Positions 19,728-29,078 of a stretch of 64,000 nucleotides of DNA are shown here, piece after piece; position 1 is the first letter of the stretch, and the number at the start of each line of letters is the position of its first letter. The translations under genes and the position numbers were made by a program. The stretch is from Mesorhizobium sp. LSJC280B00 (GTDB taxonomy: Bacteria > Pseudomonadota > Alphaproteobacteria > Rhizobiales > Rhizobiaceae), in the NCBI RefSeq assembly GCF_000502835.1, contig NZ_AYVL01000003.1, positions 1-64,000 of the forward strand, given 5' to 3'. The notes under the pieces were generated by a model. It ran no database searches, was not told where the DNA came from, and was given only the letters and a program-made list of their open reading frames with translations.

Positions 19728-19748
19728 CATTGGCCGTTCGCTATCGGC

Positions 19749-20501
19749 CTATCTTTTCTGATTGGACAACTCGCCGAGGAGCTTCGTCATCTCGTCGTCG
19801 AGAGAGGGCGACGCCTTCGCCACCGGCTTGCTCGGCGTTTGGCTGAAGCGTGGCTCGTCGAGGGAAACCTCCAGCTCCTTCATCAGCGCATCGTCAATCG
19901 ACTCGTGCTGTGCCGGCGGCTCGTATCTTGCCGGGGAGTCCTGTCTTGCCGGCGGCTGCGCATGCCGCGAGGCATTGGCGTTGACGGATCCATAACTTGG
20001 CAACGGCGTGACGTTCGATGCCGGTTTCGGCGCCGGCGCCGGCATTGTTGCCGGCATCGTCGCCGTCTGGCGGGCTCGGACAGGGGTCGCGGTTACGCCT
20101 GCCGGCTGCGGTGGCGCTTGCCTCGCCGGCGCGGCTGTGATCGAAGCCGACCTTGCTGCCGGCTGGTGGCCGTTGTCTCCGGTCAATGCCGGGCGCCGCA
20201 GCGCCGAGAGCCTGATGTCGCGCTCGACGACGACGTCGGTCGGACCACCGATCAAGAGCAGGTGCTCGATATCGTCGCGGCGCACCAGCACCAGCCGCCG
20301 GTGACTGTCGACCGCTGTGGCATCCATGACAGCCAGCCGCGTCTTGCGGTTCCTGCCGCCGGCGACGAATGTCCCGAACGTCAGGCTGCGGACCAGCCTG
20401 ATGATAAGAAGAATGATGAGCAGAAGGACAAGTACTGCAAACGTCCATAGGATTGCTGCGGCATAACCAGGACCCGCCACGCCATCCAGCCATTGCAGCA
20501 T
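19749..20501 (-). CDS. FliO-like membrane protein
   Basis: A 250-residue protein. One transmembrane helix lies at about residues 15-38 (AILWTFAVLVLLLIILLIIRLV). A FliO-like cytoplasmic domain follows with RLAVMDATAVDSHRRLVLVRRDDIEHLLLIGGPTDVVVE, the pattern of the flagellar export gate component FliO. The rest is a long, Pro/Ala/Gln-rich disordered tail. It stands apart from any flagellar cluster, between dksA and cckA, so a flagellar role is not certain. ATG at 20501 follows GGGGGAACC and is preferred to a TTG 12 bp upstream. Confidence 0.75.
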   Translation of the reverse strand: MLQWLDGVAGPGYAAAILWTFAVLVLLLIILLIIRLVRSLTFGTFVAGGRNRKTRLAVMDATAVDSHRRLVLVRRDDIEHLLLIGGPTDVVVERDIRLSALRRPALTGDNGHQPAARSASITAAPARQAPPQPAGVTATPVRARQTATMPATMPAPAPKPASNVTPLPSYGSVNANASRHAQPPARQDSPARYEPPAQHESIDDALMKELEVSLDEPRFSQTPSKPVAKASPSLDDEMTKLLGELSNQKR

Positions 20502-20704
20502 TGGTTCCCCCAAAATCAGCTTTCGAAGAGAGGCGACACTAGACTGTTGCGGCAGGCCACCGCAAGTTGCCTTTCACGCTTCGTGAACAGCTTGAAACGC
20601 CGGGAGCCGAACGGCGTCATTTTTAACGGACATCTGCAGCCGGGCCTTTTCCCAACCCTGAGAATATGATTCAACCGACACCGGAATTCACGAGCAGGGG
20701 GCAC

Positions 20705-23278
20705 ATGGCCAAGGAAGCGCGCGGCGATTTCTATCCGGTACCTATCGTCGACCAGAACACGCGGCCGGGAGCGGTCACCCGGCTCATCGTCTTCATCGTC
20801 GTCCTGACTGGGGCAGCGATCGTCTTCGGCCTTTTCCGCGAGCGCCTTGGCGATCCATTCCTGCTCGGCATGCTTGGCGTGCTGGCGATGATCGGCGTCG
20901 GCTTTCTATTCGCCACTGCGATCGGCTTCGTGCACATCACGCCGCGCTCGACAAGCGACGAACTGTCGAAAGCTTTCGTCGATTCGATGTCGCAAGGTCT
21001 CCTGGTCACCGACACCAAAGGCCGTATCATCTACGCCAACCGGACCTATGCCGATATGACGGGTGCCGAGTCGGCCGCCGACCTCAAGACCGTCGAAGGT
21101 TTGCTTTCAGACGTTCCCGAGGCCTCGGTGACCATATACCGGCTGGCGTCCGGCCTGCGTGATGGCCAGCCTGGCGACGGCGAGTTTCGGCTCGCGCAGT
21201 CCATTCGGCCAGGCGCCGAACCGGGCGCTCGCTGGTACCGCGTTCGGGCCCGCGCCTTCAGCGTTCCCGGCCAGCGGCTGCCCATGCTTGCCTGGCAGCT
21301 TGCCGACATCTCGCAGGAACGGGCCGAGCAGGAGCGGTTCTTTCTCGACCTGCAAAAGGCGATCGATCACCTCGACCATGCGCCGGCCGGTTTCTTTTCG
21401 GCCGACCAGGAAGGCCGCGTCACCTATATCAACGCGACCCTTGCGGAGTGGCTGGGCATCGACCTGGCCAGCTTCACTCCCGGCGCCATCACGCTGCCGG
21501 AGATCGTCGCCGGCGACGGCATGGCGCTGGTCCGTTCGGTCAAGGCCGACGCTGGTACCACGCGCAATGCCGTTATCGACCTCGATCTGACGACGATGAC
21601 CGGCGAGGCGCTGCCGGTGCGCTTCATGCATCGTGTCTCGGCCAGCCGAGAGGGGCTCAACGGCCCGACTCGCACCATCGTGCTCAACCGGACGCAAGGC
21701 GAGGACGCTTCGGCCGACCTCCGCGCATCGGAAATACGCTTCACGCGGTTCTTCAACTCGACGCCGATGGCGATAGCCGGCGTCGACCATGCCGGCCGCA
21801 TCCTGCGCACCAATGCGCCGTTCCTGTCGCTGTTTTCCTCGGTCGTCGACCGCGATGCGGTCGATCGGCGTGTGCGGCTGGATACGGTGATCCACGAGCG
21901 CGACCGGCCGGCTTTCGCCGCGGCCTTTGAAAAGGCACGCCAGCAACAGGCTGACATCGAGCCGATCGATACGGTGCTGCCCGGCAATGAGGAGCGCCAC
22001 ATACGCTTCTACGTCAACGCGGTCGCAGACGGTACCGGTGGCGAGGGCGCCGAGGAATCGGCCATCGTCTATGCCGTGGAGACCACTGAGCAAAAGGCCC
22101 TCGAGGGCCAGATGGCGCAGAGCCAGAAGATGCAGGCGGTCGGCCAACTCGCCGGCGGCATCGCGCATGATTTCAACAATGTGCTGACCGCCATCATCAT
22201 GGCCTCGGACCTGCTTTTGACCAACCACCGGCCGTCCGATCCGTCGTTCCCGGACATCATGAACATCAAGCAGAATGCCAACCGGGCGGCCTCGCTGGTG
22301 CGGCAGTTGCTGGCCTTCTCGCGCAAGCAGACGCTGCGGCCGGAGGTGCTCAACCTGACCGACGTGCTCGCAGATCTAAGGATGCTGCTTGCCCGGCTGG
22401 TCGGCAACGACATCAAGCTCAAAATCGACCATGGCCGCGACCTGTGGCCGGTCAGGGTCGATATCGGGCAATTCGAGCAAGTGGTGGTCAATCTGGCGGT
22501 CAATGCACGCGATGCGATGCCGGCCGGCGGCGAGCTCACCGTACGCACCCGCAACGTCAGCGCCGGAGAGTGCAAGACCTTTTCCTACCGCGAACTTACT
22601 CCGGCCGACTATGTGCTGGTCGAGGTCGAGGACAGCGGCAGCGGCATCGCGCCTGATGTGCTGAAAAAGATCTTCGAGCCCTTCTTCACGACAAAGGAGG
22701 TTGGCAAGGGAACCGGCCTCGGCCTGTCCATGGTCTATGGCATCATCAAGCAAACAGGCGGCTTCATCTTCTGCGATTCCGAAGTCGGCAAGGGATCCGT
22801 GTTCCGCATCTTCCTGCCGCGGCACATTGCGGAGGCAAGGAAGGCGGGCGAGGCTGGAGAAGTGCCGGCCGCCCCTGCCAAGATCGCCGACTCAGCCAAG
22901 GATCTGTCGGGCTCGGCCACGGTGCTGCTGGTCGAGGACGAGGACGCCGTGCGCATGGGCGGCATGCGGGCGCTGAAATCGCGCGGCTACACCGTCCACG
23001 AGGCGTCGTCGGGCGTCGAGGCGCTTGAAGTCTACGAAGCGCTCGGCGGCAAGGTCGACGTCGTGGTGTCGGACGTGGTGATGCCGGAAATGGATGGCCC
23101 GACGCTGCTTGGCGAATTGCGCAAACGGCAGCCCGACATCAAGTTTATCTTCGTGTCCGGCTATGCCGAAGACGCGTTCGCCAAGAACTTGCCGGCCGAC
23201 GCGCATTTCGGCTTCTTGCCGAAGCCGTTTTCGCTCAAGCAATTGGCCACGATCGTAAAGGACATGCTGGAATCCTGA
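20705..23278 (+). CDS. cckA: Hybrid sensor histidine kinase CckA
   Basis: An 857-residue hybrid kinase. Two transmembrane helices lie at about residues 20-65, followed by PAS domains (about 90-470), then a HisKA domain with the phospho-acceptor H488 in [11 protein letters not shown], a GHKL ATPase ([32 protein letters not shown]), and a receiver domain with phospho-acceptor D790 in [12 protein letters not shown]. This order matches CckA, which in alphaproteobacteria feeds phosphate via ChpT to CtrA and CpdR to control the cell cycle, and reverses in response to c-di-GMP. ATG at 20705 follows an AGCAGGGGGC site; an in-frame ATG exists at 20666. Confidence 0.93.
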   Translation: MAKEARGDFYPVPIVDQNTRPGAVTRLIVFIVVLTGAAIVFGLFRERLGDPFLLGMLGVLAMIGVGFLFATAIGFVHITPRSTSDELSKAFVDSMSQGLLVTDTKGRIIYANRTYADMTGAESAADLKTVEGLLSDVPEASVTIYRLASGLRDGQPGDGEFRLAQSIRPGAEPGARWYRVRARAFSVPGQRLPMLAWQLADISQERAEQERFFLDLQKAIDHLDHAPAGFFSADQEGRVTYINATLAEWLGIDLASFTPGAITLPEIVAGDGMALVRSVKADAGTTRNAVIDLDLTTMTGEALPVRFMHRVSASREGLNGPTRTIVLNRTQGEDASADLRASEIRFTRFFNSTPMAIAGVDHAGRILRTNAPFLSLFSSVVDRDAVDRRVRLDTVIHERDRPAFAAAFEKARQQQADIEPIDTVLPGNEERHIRFYVNAVADGTGGEGAEESAIVYAVETTEQKALEGQMAQSQKMQAVGQLAGGIAHDFNNVLTAIIMASDLLLTNHRPSDPSFPDIMNIKQNANRAASLVRQLLAFSRKQTLRPEVLNLTDVLADLRMLLARLVGNDIKLKIDHGRDLWPVRVDIGQFEQVVVNLAVNARDAMPAGGELTVRTRNVSAGECKTFSYRELTPADYVLVEVEDSGSGIAPDVLKKIFEPFFTTKEVGKGTGLGLSMVYGIIKQTGGFIFCDSEVGKGSVFRIFLPRHIAEARKAGEAGEVPAAPAKIADSAKDLSGSATVLLVEDEDAVRMGGMRALKSRGYTVHEASSGVEALEVYEALGGKVDVVVSDVVMPEMDGPTLLGELRKRQPDIKFIFVSGYAEDAFAKNLPADAHFGFLPKPFSLKQLATIVKDMLES

Positions 23279-23318
23279 CCCTTCCAACGCTCCGCTTGCG
23301 CAATGTCGTGAGACTGCC

Positions 23319-24071
23319 ATGATTGCAGGCGAAACGGGCGACGGGTTTTGGAAGCATGCCGTGACGCCACACAACGAGGCTAGCAAAGGCGACTACGCAA
23401 GCACGGTGCTGCTGCCGGGCGACCCGCAGCGCGCTGAATGGATGGCGGAGACCTTTCTGGAAGCGTCGCGCTGCGTCAACCGCCGCCGCGGCGCGCTCGG
23501 CTTTACCGGGTTGTTTCGCGGCAAGCCTGTCAGCGTCCAGTCCACCGGCATCGGCGTCCCGTCATTCCTGGTCTACGTGCACGAGCTGCTGGATTTCTAC
23601 GGTGCGAAAACGTTGATCCGCACCGGCACCTGCGGCGGCCTGACCGCCGAGATGGCGCTGCGCAGCCTGGTGATCGCACAATCGGTGCGCGGCGAAAATG
23701 CGGAGAGCGGCCAGGTTTTTGGTCTCTATCGTGCCGATGCCGGCCCCGATCCTGCATTGTTGGCCCAGGCGTTGGCCCGGGCTTCGGAACTCGGGATCGA
23801 CCATCGGGCCGGGCTGACGATCTGCAGCGACATTTTTTATCATCCGCTGGGGCGCGAACGCTTTGCCGAAGCACAGGCACAGGGGGCGCTCGCCGTGGAT
23901 ATGGAAACCAGCGCACTCTACCGCATTGCGGCCGATTTCGGCGCCCGGGCGCTGTCGATCCTGACCGTCGTCGACAATGTGGCAACCGGCGAGCAGACCG
24001 ACTATTCCGAACGCCAGGGCCTTTTCACCGATATGACCCGGCTGGCGCTCGACATGGCGGCGGAGAGCTAG
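23319..24071 (+). CDS. Purine nucleoside phosphorylase, DeoD-like (PNP-UDP family)
   Basis: A 250-residue hexameric-type phosphorylase that splits purine (or uridine) nucleosides with phosphate. Recognisable segments are TVLLPGDPQRAEWMAETFL near residue 28, RTGTCGGL around the phosphate site, and AVDMETSALYRIAADFGARALSILTVVDN near residue 190, with the conserved EMETS-like motif as DMETS. The D within EGTDYS-like ..TGEQTDYSER contact is shifted, so DeoD and Udp are both possible. It follows cckA by 40 bp on the same strand and ends at a bidirectional terminator. Confidence 0.8.
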   Translation: MIAGETGDGFWKHAVTPHNEASKGDYASTVLLPGDPQRAEWMAETFLEASRCVNRRRGALGFTGLFRGKPVSVQSTGIGVPSFLVYVHELLDFYGAKTLIRTGTCGGLTAEMALRSLVIAQSVRGENAESGQVFGLYRADAGPDPALLAQALARASELGIDHRAGLTICSDIFYHPLGRERFAEAQAQGALAVDMETSALYRIAADFGARALSILTVVDNVATGEQTDYSERQGLFTDMTRLALDMAAES

Positions 24072-24087
24072 GCGGCTTCTACTTCGG

Positions 24088-24118
24088 AGTACGGAACCTC
24101 GCCAGGTTCCGTACTTTT
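24088..24118. terminator. Bidirectional terminator after the phosphorylase gene
   Basis: AGTACGGAACCT (24088-24099) is a perfect 12-bp inverted repeat of AGGTTCCGTACT (24104-24115), with a CGCC loop and TTTT following. It separates two convergent genes. Confidence 0.9.
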
Positions 24119-24513
24119 CAACGCTTCGTGCAGGTCGAGGCGGTAAAGGCGCCGTCTGGCTGCTTCATGATGATATCGAAGGACGGGGTGGTTCCGCTTT
24201 CCAGCGTCGCCTGCGTAAGCGAGATCGAGTTGCCGCCACTGGTGTAGCCGCCCAGCGGACCCAGCCAGGTGATCACGCCGTCTGCATCCATCTGGTAATT
24301 GTAGCTTTGCGGCGCGATGCCGAAGCTCACCGGACCGCTATAGACGTTTCCCTTGATGGTGATGTCGCCGAGGCTGAGGAACATGCCAAGCAGATAGACT
24401 TCGCAATGATAGGAGCCGTCCGGCAGCTTGCCGTCGCTGAAGCCGGCGCGCGCTACGGTCGTCGCCGCCAGCAGAAGCATGGCGGTGAAAATGCAAGAAG
24501 CTCTGAAGGCCAT
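24118..24513 (-). CDS. Small secreted protein of unknown function
   Basis: A 131-residue protein. MAFRASCIFTAMLLLAATTVARA is a Sec signal peptide. The mature part (about 108 residues) has a GFSDGKLPDGSYHCEVYLLGMFLSLGDITI start and repeated short beta-strand patterns, with two cysteines after the signal that could form a disulfide. No known family is recognised. It is divergent from urtA across a 301-bp gap. Confidence 0.6.
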   Translation of the reverse strand: MAFRASCIFTAMLLLAATTVARAGFSDGKLPDGSYHCEVYLLGMFLSLGDITIKGNVYSGPVSFGIAPQSYNYQMDADGVITWLGPLGGYTSGGNSISLTQATLESGTTPSFDIIMKQPDGAFTASTCTKR

Positions 24514-24814
24514 GGAGTCCCCCGTTAAGGGTTCGAACTTGCCTCATTTCGCTGCGGCGCTGCAATCCTCGCCAGCGCTCATATGATGCTGCTCAAAATT
24601 CGGGCATTGGCCTATATGTGAGTAAAACTTAGGCTGATACGAGTGATCTTTTCTCATTTCAAACCTGGCAGGGGCGGTTCATCTCCTGCGGCTAATACAT
24701 TAACCGACTGACAGGGCTGGGAAATCTCAAACACTCCGATCTTTCGCCGGTGATTGGCACAGCCGTTGCATGGTCCTGTTCCGATGCAGTTAACCAGCTT
24801 GGGAGTTTAAAAGT
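24514..24814. promoter_or_regulatory. urtA upstream region
   Basis: This 301-bp gap holds the sigma-54 promoter listed separately and the urtA ribosome site GGGAG at 24801-24805, nine bases before the ATG. Upstream I looked for the NtrC consensus (GCACC-N5-GGTGC) and saw no convincing copy. Nothing else recognisable is present. Confidence 0.6.
24755..24770 (+). promoter_or_regulatory. Sigma-54 (RpoN) promoter for urtABCDE
   Basis: TGGCAC (24755-24760), five bases, then TTGCA (24766-24770) matches the -24/-12 consensus (TGGCAC-N5-TTGCA) perfectly, with 10 bp between the conserved GG (24756-24757) and GC (24768-24769). The expected start site is about 24781, 34 bp before the urtA ATG. Sigma-54 control would make urea uptake part of nitrogen regulation. 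Confidence 0.85.
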
Positions 24815-26125
24815 ATGAGGGGCAGTTTCTCGACAATAACAAAAATGTTTTCGGCCGGCGTGGTCACCGCCGGCCTGCTGATGAGCATTCCCGCCAGGGC
24901 GGCCGACGACACCATCAAGGTCGGCATCCTCCATTCGCTGTCGGGAACCATGGCGATCTCGGAGACGACGCTGAAGGACGCCATGCTGATGCTCATCGAA
25001 GAGCAGAATGCCAAGGGCGGCCTGCTCGGCAAGAAGCTCGAGGCGGTGGTCGTCGATCCGGCTTCCAACTGGCCGCTGTTCGCAGAAAAAGCGCGCGAGC
25101 TGATCTCGAAGGACAAGGTCGCCGCGGTGTTCGGCTGCTGGACCTCGGTGTCGCGCAAATCGGTGCTGCCGGTGTTCAGCGAGCTCGACAACATCCTGTT
25201 CTACCCCGTCCAGTACGAAGGCGAGGAAAGCGAGCGCAACGTGTTCTACACCGGTGCGGCGCCGAACCAGCAGGCCATTCCGGCCGTCGATTATCTGATG
25301 AGCGAGGATGGCGGTTCGGTGAAGCGCTGGGTGCTCGAAGGCACCGACTACGTCTACCCGCGCACCACCAACAAGATCCTCGAAGCCTACCTGAAGGCGA
25401 AAGGCGTTGCCGCCGAAGACATCATGGTCAACTACACGCCGTTCGGCTTCTCCGACTGGCAGACCGAAGTCTCGGCGATCAAGAAATTCGGTTCGGCCGG
25501 CAAGAAGACCGCCGTCGTCTCGACCGTCAACGGTGACGCCAATGTGCCGTTCTACAAGGAACTCGGCAACCAGGGCATCAAGGCCGAGGACATTCCGGTC
25601 ATGGCCTTCTCGGTTGGTGAGGAAGAGCTTGCCGGTCTCGACACCGCGCCGCTGGTCGGCCATCTCGCCGCCTGGAATTATTTTGAGAGCGTCGACACGC
25701 CCGAGAACGCGAAGTTCATCGCCGACTGGCACAAATTCATCAAGAACGACAAGCGCACCACCAACGACCCGATGGAAGCCCATTATATCGGCTTCAACAT
25801 GTGGGTGAAGGCGGTCGAGAAGGCCGGCACCACCGATCCGGACAAGGTCATCGACGCCATGGTCGGCGTCTCGGTGCCGAACCTGACCGGCGGTTATTCG
25901 ACGATGATGCCGAACCATCACATCACCAAGCCGGTGCTGATCGGCGAAATCCAGGCCGACGGCCAGTTCGAAACCGTCTCGCAGACGCCGGGCCTGGTGA
26001 TGGGCGACGAGTGGTCCGACTATCTGCCTGACTCCAAGGACCTGATCTCCGATTGGCGCGCGCCTCTGTCCTGCGGCAACTTCAACGTTGCCACCGGCAA
26101 ATGCGGCGGCAAGGGAACCAACTGA
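24815..26125 (+). CDS. urtA: Urea ABC transporter, periplasmic substrate-binding protein
   Basis: A 436-residue periplasmic binding protein of the branched-chain amino-acid/urea type. A signal peptide ends near PARAADDTIKVG. KVGILHSLSGTMAISETTLKDAMLMLIEEQNAKGGLLGKKLE is the typical UrtA start, and FYPVQYEGEESERNVFYTGAAPNQQ, ending with GTDYVYPRTTNKIL, matches the urea-specific branch as distinct from leucine-binding LivK. It binds urea (and short amides) in the periplasm and delivers it to UrtBC. It has the strongest expected expression of the operon: it is followed by a perfect hairpin and a 100-bp gap to urtB. Confidence 0.95.
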   Translation: MRGSFSTITKMFSAGVVTAGLLMSIPARAADDTIKVGILHSLSGTMAISETTLKDAMLMLIEEQNAKGGLLGKKLEAVVVDPASNWPLFAEKARELISKDKVAAVFGCWTSVSRKSVLPVFSELDNILFYPVQYEGEESERNVFYTGAAPNQQAIPAVDYLMSEDGGSVKRWVLEGTDYVYPRTTNKILEAYLKAKGVAAEDIMVNYTPFGFSDWQTEVSAIKKFGSAGKKTAVVSTVNGDANVPFYKELGNQGIKAEDIPVMAFSVGEEELAGLDTAPLVGHLAAWNYFESVDTPENAKFIADWHKFIKNDKRTTNDPMEAHYIGFNMWVKAVEKAGTTDPDKVIDAMVGVSVPNLTGGYSTMMPNHHITKPVLIGEIQADGQFETVSQTPGLVMGDEWSDYLPDSKDLISDWRAPLSCGNFNVATGKCGGKGTN

Positions 26126-26155
26126 TCCTCCCGGTCTGTCCTCCCAGACCCGCAA

Positions 26156-26193
26156 GCCTCCGGGCAGGCTCCTCCTCCAGCCTGCCCGGAGGC
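26156..26193 (+). terminator. Strong intercistronic hairpin between urtA and urtB
   Basis: Fifteen bases (26156-26170, GCCTCCGGGCAGGCT) are a perfect inverted repeat of 26179-26193, with an 8-base pyrimidine loop. There is no T-run, so it is more likely a transcript-stabilising or partial-termination element than a complete terminator. Such elements often keep binding-protein mRNA in excess over permease mRNA. Confidence 0.8.
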
Positions 26194-26225
26194 GACATTC
26201 AATCTTCAAGAGCCACCAGAAACCA

Positions 26226-27842
26226 ATGATCCTGATCCGCGCGATTGGCCTGATGCTGCTCCTTCTCCAGGGGACGCTGCTGCCGTCGAACGCCAGCGAA
26301 GCAGATCTGCGCGTGGTCATCGCCAAATTCGCCACCGCCGCCAATTTTCCGGCGATAGAAGCCGTGGTGCGGGAGCTTGCGGCTTCCGGCGATCCGGCCG
26401 TAGAACGGCCGCTTGCCGCGCTTGCGGAGGGCAGCCTTTACGTGCGCAAGGCCGATTCACTGGTCTTTGTCGGTAAGGAGAGCGGCGACGGCATCGAGCT
26501 GCTCGATGCGCTTACCGGCGAAAGATCGGGCGAAGCTGCCAAGGCCGACATCACCAAGATCAAGGTCAACAACACGCTGCGCCGCGTCATTCGCGATGCA
26601 TTGGGCACGCTGACGCTTGGCTCAAAGGATCCGGCCGTGCGCATTGCCGCCGCCGACACCATGTTCAAAACGCCCGACGCGGCAAACATCGAGCCGCTCG
26701 ACACCGCCATCGCCAATGAGAGCGTGGCAAGCGTCAAGGCGCTGCTAGAACAGGCCCGCGCCGCGTCGGTTCTCGTTTCCGACAGGCCGGAGGCCGACAA
26801 ACTGGCGGCAATCGCGCTCATCGGTGCGCGCAGCGACCGCGATGCGGTGTCGCTGCTCACGTCGGTCGAGGCCAGTTCCGAAGGTGCGGTGAAAGACGCG
26901 GCGACGGCTGCGATCGCCAACATCAATTCGACGCTGGCGCTGTGGGATGCCGGCCAGAACGTCTGGTACGGCATATCGCTCGGATCGGTGCTGCTGCTGG
27001 CGGCGATTGGCCTTGCCATCACCTTCGGCGTCATGGGCGTCATCAACATGGCGCATGGCGAGATGGTCATGCTCGGCGCCTACACGACCTTCGTCGTGCA
27101 GGAGGTTATCCGCAATTCCTTTCCCGGCCTGTTCGACTGGTCGCTGGTCATCGCCCTGCCGCTGGCCTTCCTGGTGGCGGCGCTCGTCGGCCTTGTCATC
27201 GAGCGCGGGCTGATCCGCTTCCTCTACGGCCGGCCGCTGGAGACACTGCTGGCGACATGGGGTGTGTCGCTGATCCTGCAGCAAGCCGTACGCACCATCT
27301 TCGGGCCGACCAACCAGGAGGTCGGCAACCCGTCCTGGATGTCCGGCTCGTTCAATATCGGCCAGCTTGCCGTGACCTGGAACCGGCTCTGGATCCTGGT
27401 ATTCGCGCTCGGCGTGTTCGCTGTGCTGCTCTACGTGATGAAACGCACGCCCTGGGGGCTGCAGATGCGTGCCGTCACCGCCAATCGCCGCATGGCCGCC
27501 TCGATGGGCATCAGGACGCCTTGGGTCGATGCGCTAACGTTTGCACTCGGCTCCGGCATTGCCGGCATCGCCGGTGTCGCGCTCAGCCAGATCGACAACG
27601 TCTCGCCCAATCTCGGCCGCGGCTACATCATCGACAGCTTCATGGTCGTCGTTTTCGGCGGTGTCGGCAATCTTTGGGGCACGCTGGTCGGCGCTTTCTC
27701 GCTCGGCATCGTCAACAAGTTCCTCGAACCTTATGCCGGAGCAGTGCTCGGCAAGATCGTCGTCCTGGTGCTGATCATCCTGTTCATCCAGAAACGCCCG
27801 CGCGGTCTGTTCGCGCTAAAGGGCAGGTCGGTGGAAGCATGA
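26226..27842 (+). CDS. urtB: Urea ABC transporter, permease UrtB
   Basis: A 538-residue permease. A signal-like N-terminal segment (MILIRAIGLMLLLLQGTLLPS) is followed by an extracytoplasmic region of about 200 residues with HEAT-like Ala/Asp-rich repeats. Such an extension is known in UrtB but not in LivH. The rest holds about 8-10 transmembrane helices of the LivH type, with NMAHGEMVMLGAYTTFVVQE near residue 270 and LSQIDNVSPNLGRGYIIDSFMVVVFGGVGN toward the end. The start at 26226 gives the signal segment; the ATG of urtC overlaps its stop (ATGA). Confidence 0.93.
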   Translation: MILIRAIGLMLLLLQGTLLPSNASEADLRVVIAKFATAANFPAIEAVVRELAASGDPAVERPLAALAEGSLYVRKADSLVFVGKESGDGIELLDALTGERSGEAAKADITKIKVNNTLRRVIRDALGTLTLGSKDPAVRIAAADTMFKTPDAANIEPLDTAIANESVASVKALLEQARAASVLVSDRPEADKLAAIALIGARSDRDAVSLLTSVEASSEGAVKDAATAAIANINSTLALWDAGQNVWYGISLGSVLLLAAIGLAITFGVMGVINMAHGEMVMLGAYTTFVVQEVIRNSFPGLFDWSLVIALPLAFLVAALVGLVIERGLIRFLYGRPLETLLATWGVSLILQQAVRTIFGPTNQEVGNPSWMSGSFNIGQLAVTWNRLWILVFALGVFAVLLYVMKRTPWGLQMRAVTANRRMAASMGIRTPWVDALTFALGSGIAGIAGVALSQIDNVSPNLGRGYIIDSFMVVVFGGVGNLWGTLVGAFSLGIVNKFLEPYAGAVLGKIVVLVLIILFIQKRPRGLFALKGRSVEA

Positions 27843-29071
27843 TCACGGGACGCTTCTTTGCCGCCGGCGCCGACCGCCGCGTCGCCATCACCATCTTCAT
27901 CCTGCTGGCGGTTGCAATCGTCGTGCCGCTGCTCAATCTTGCGGTCTCGCCGACAAGTGCGTTTTACGTGCCGTCCTATATCGTCGCGCTCACCGGCAAA
28001 TACCTCTGCTATGCACTGCTCGCCTTGGCGCTCGATCTCGTCTGGGGCTATTGCGGCATCCTCTCGCTCGGCCACGGCGCCTTCTTCGCACTCGGCGGCT
28101 ATGCGATGGGCATGTATCTGATGCGCCAGATCGGCTCGCGCGGCGTCTACGGCAATCCGCTGCTGCCGGATTTCATGGTGTTCCTTAACTACAAGGAATT
28201 GCCATGGTTCTGGTATGGTTTCGACCATTTCTGGTTTGCCGCGGTCATGGTGCTTGCGGTGCCCGGCCTGCTCGCCTTCGTCTTCGGCTGGTTTGCCTTC
28301 CGCAGCCGCGTCACCGGCGTCTACCTGTCGATCATCACCCAGGCGATGACCTATGCGCTGCTGCTTGCCTTTTTCCGCAACGACATGGGTTTCGGCGGCA
28401 ATAACGGCCTGACTGATTTCAAGGACATTTTGGGCTTCAACGTGCAGGCCGACATGACGCGCTCGGCGCTGTTCGCGGCCAGCGCCGTCATGCTGGCGTT
28501 TGCCGTCTTCGTCACCTGGGCAATCGTCGGTTCCAAGTACGGCAAGCTTCTGATGGCGGTGCGCGACGCCGAAAGCCGCACGCGCTTTCTCGGCTGGCGG
28601 GCGGAGAACGTCAAACTGTTCGCCTTCACCGTGTCGGCGGTGATGGCCGGCATCGCCGGTGCGCTTTACGTGCCGCAGGTCGGCATCATCAACCCTGGCG
28701 AATTCGAGCCGTCCAATTCGATCGAGGTGGTGGTGTGGGCGGCCGTCGGCGGGCGCGGCACCATCGTCGGGCCGATCATCGGCGCGCTTCTGGTCAATGC
28801 CGGTAAATCCTGGTTCACCGGCGTGCTGCCTGAATTCTGGCTGTTTGCGCTGGGCGGACTGTTTGTCGCCGTCACGCTGTTCCTGCCCAAGGGCATCATC
28901 GGCATGTGGGATTCCTGGCGCGGCAACGCCAAGGCGCTGCGGGCGGCCTCGGTTGCCGAAGAAGCCGGCATCGATCCCGATGCGCCGGTGCCGCCGAAAA
29001 CCGACCGCTCGGCGGCGAGAAGGCCGGGCGACTGGTCGGCCTCCGGCGCCGAACCGCAGCCGGCGGAGTGA
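27839..29071 (+). CDS. urtC: Urea ABC transporter, permease UrtC
   Basis: A 410-residue permease of the LivM type, with about 9-10 transmembrane helices. CGILSLGHGAFFALGGYAMGMYLMRQIG and VVVWAAVGGRGTIVGPIIGALLVNAGKSWFTGVLPE are conserved segments of the family. The C-terminal 40 residues are charged and cytoplasmic. Its ATG overlaps the urtB stop codon by 4 bases, so translation is coupled. It pairs with UrtB as the membrane channel for urea. Confidence 0.93.
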   Translation: MITGRFFAAGADRRVAITIFILLAVAIVVPLLNLAVSPTSAFYVPSYIVALTGKYLCYALLALALDLVWGYCGILSLGHGAFFALGGYAMGMYLMRQIGSRGVYGNPLLPDFMVFLNYKELPWFWYGFDHFWFAAVMVLAVPGLLAFVFGWFAFRSRVTGVYLSIITQAMTYALLLAFFRNDMGFGGNNGLTDFKDILGFNVQADMTRSALFAASAVMLAFAVFVTWAIVGSKYGKLLMAVRDAESRTRFLGWRAENVKLFAFTVSAVMAGIAGALYVPQVGIINPGEFEPSNSIEVVVWAAVGGRGTIVGPIIGALLVNAGKSWFTGVLPEFWLFALGGLFVAVTLFLPKGIIGMWDSWRGNAKALRAASVAEEAGIDPDAPVPPKTDRSAARRPGDWSASGAEPQPAE

Positions 29072-29078
29072 TGGCCTG

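Noticed and set aside
24692-26344. Minus-strand frame of 550 codons opposite urtA
   Set aside because: It lies antisense to a confidently recognised urtA and has no domain-like sequence; it is His/Asp/Arg-biased as shadows are.
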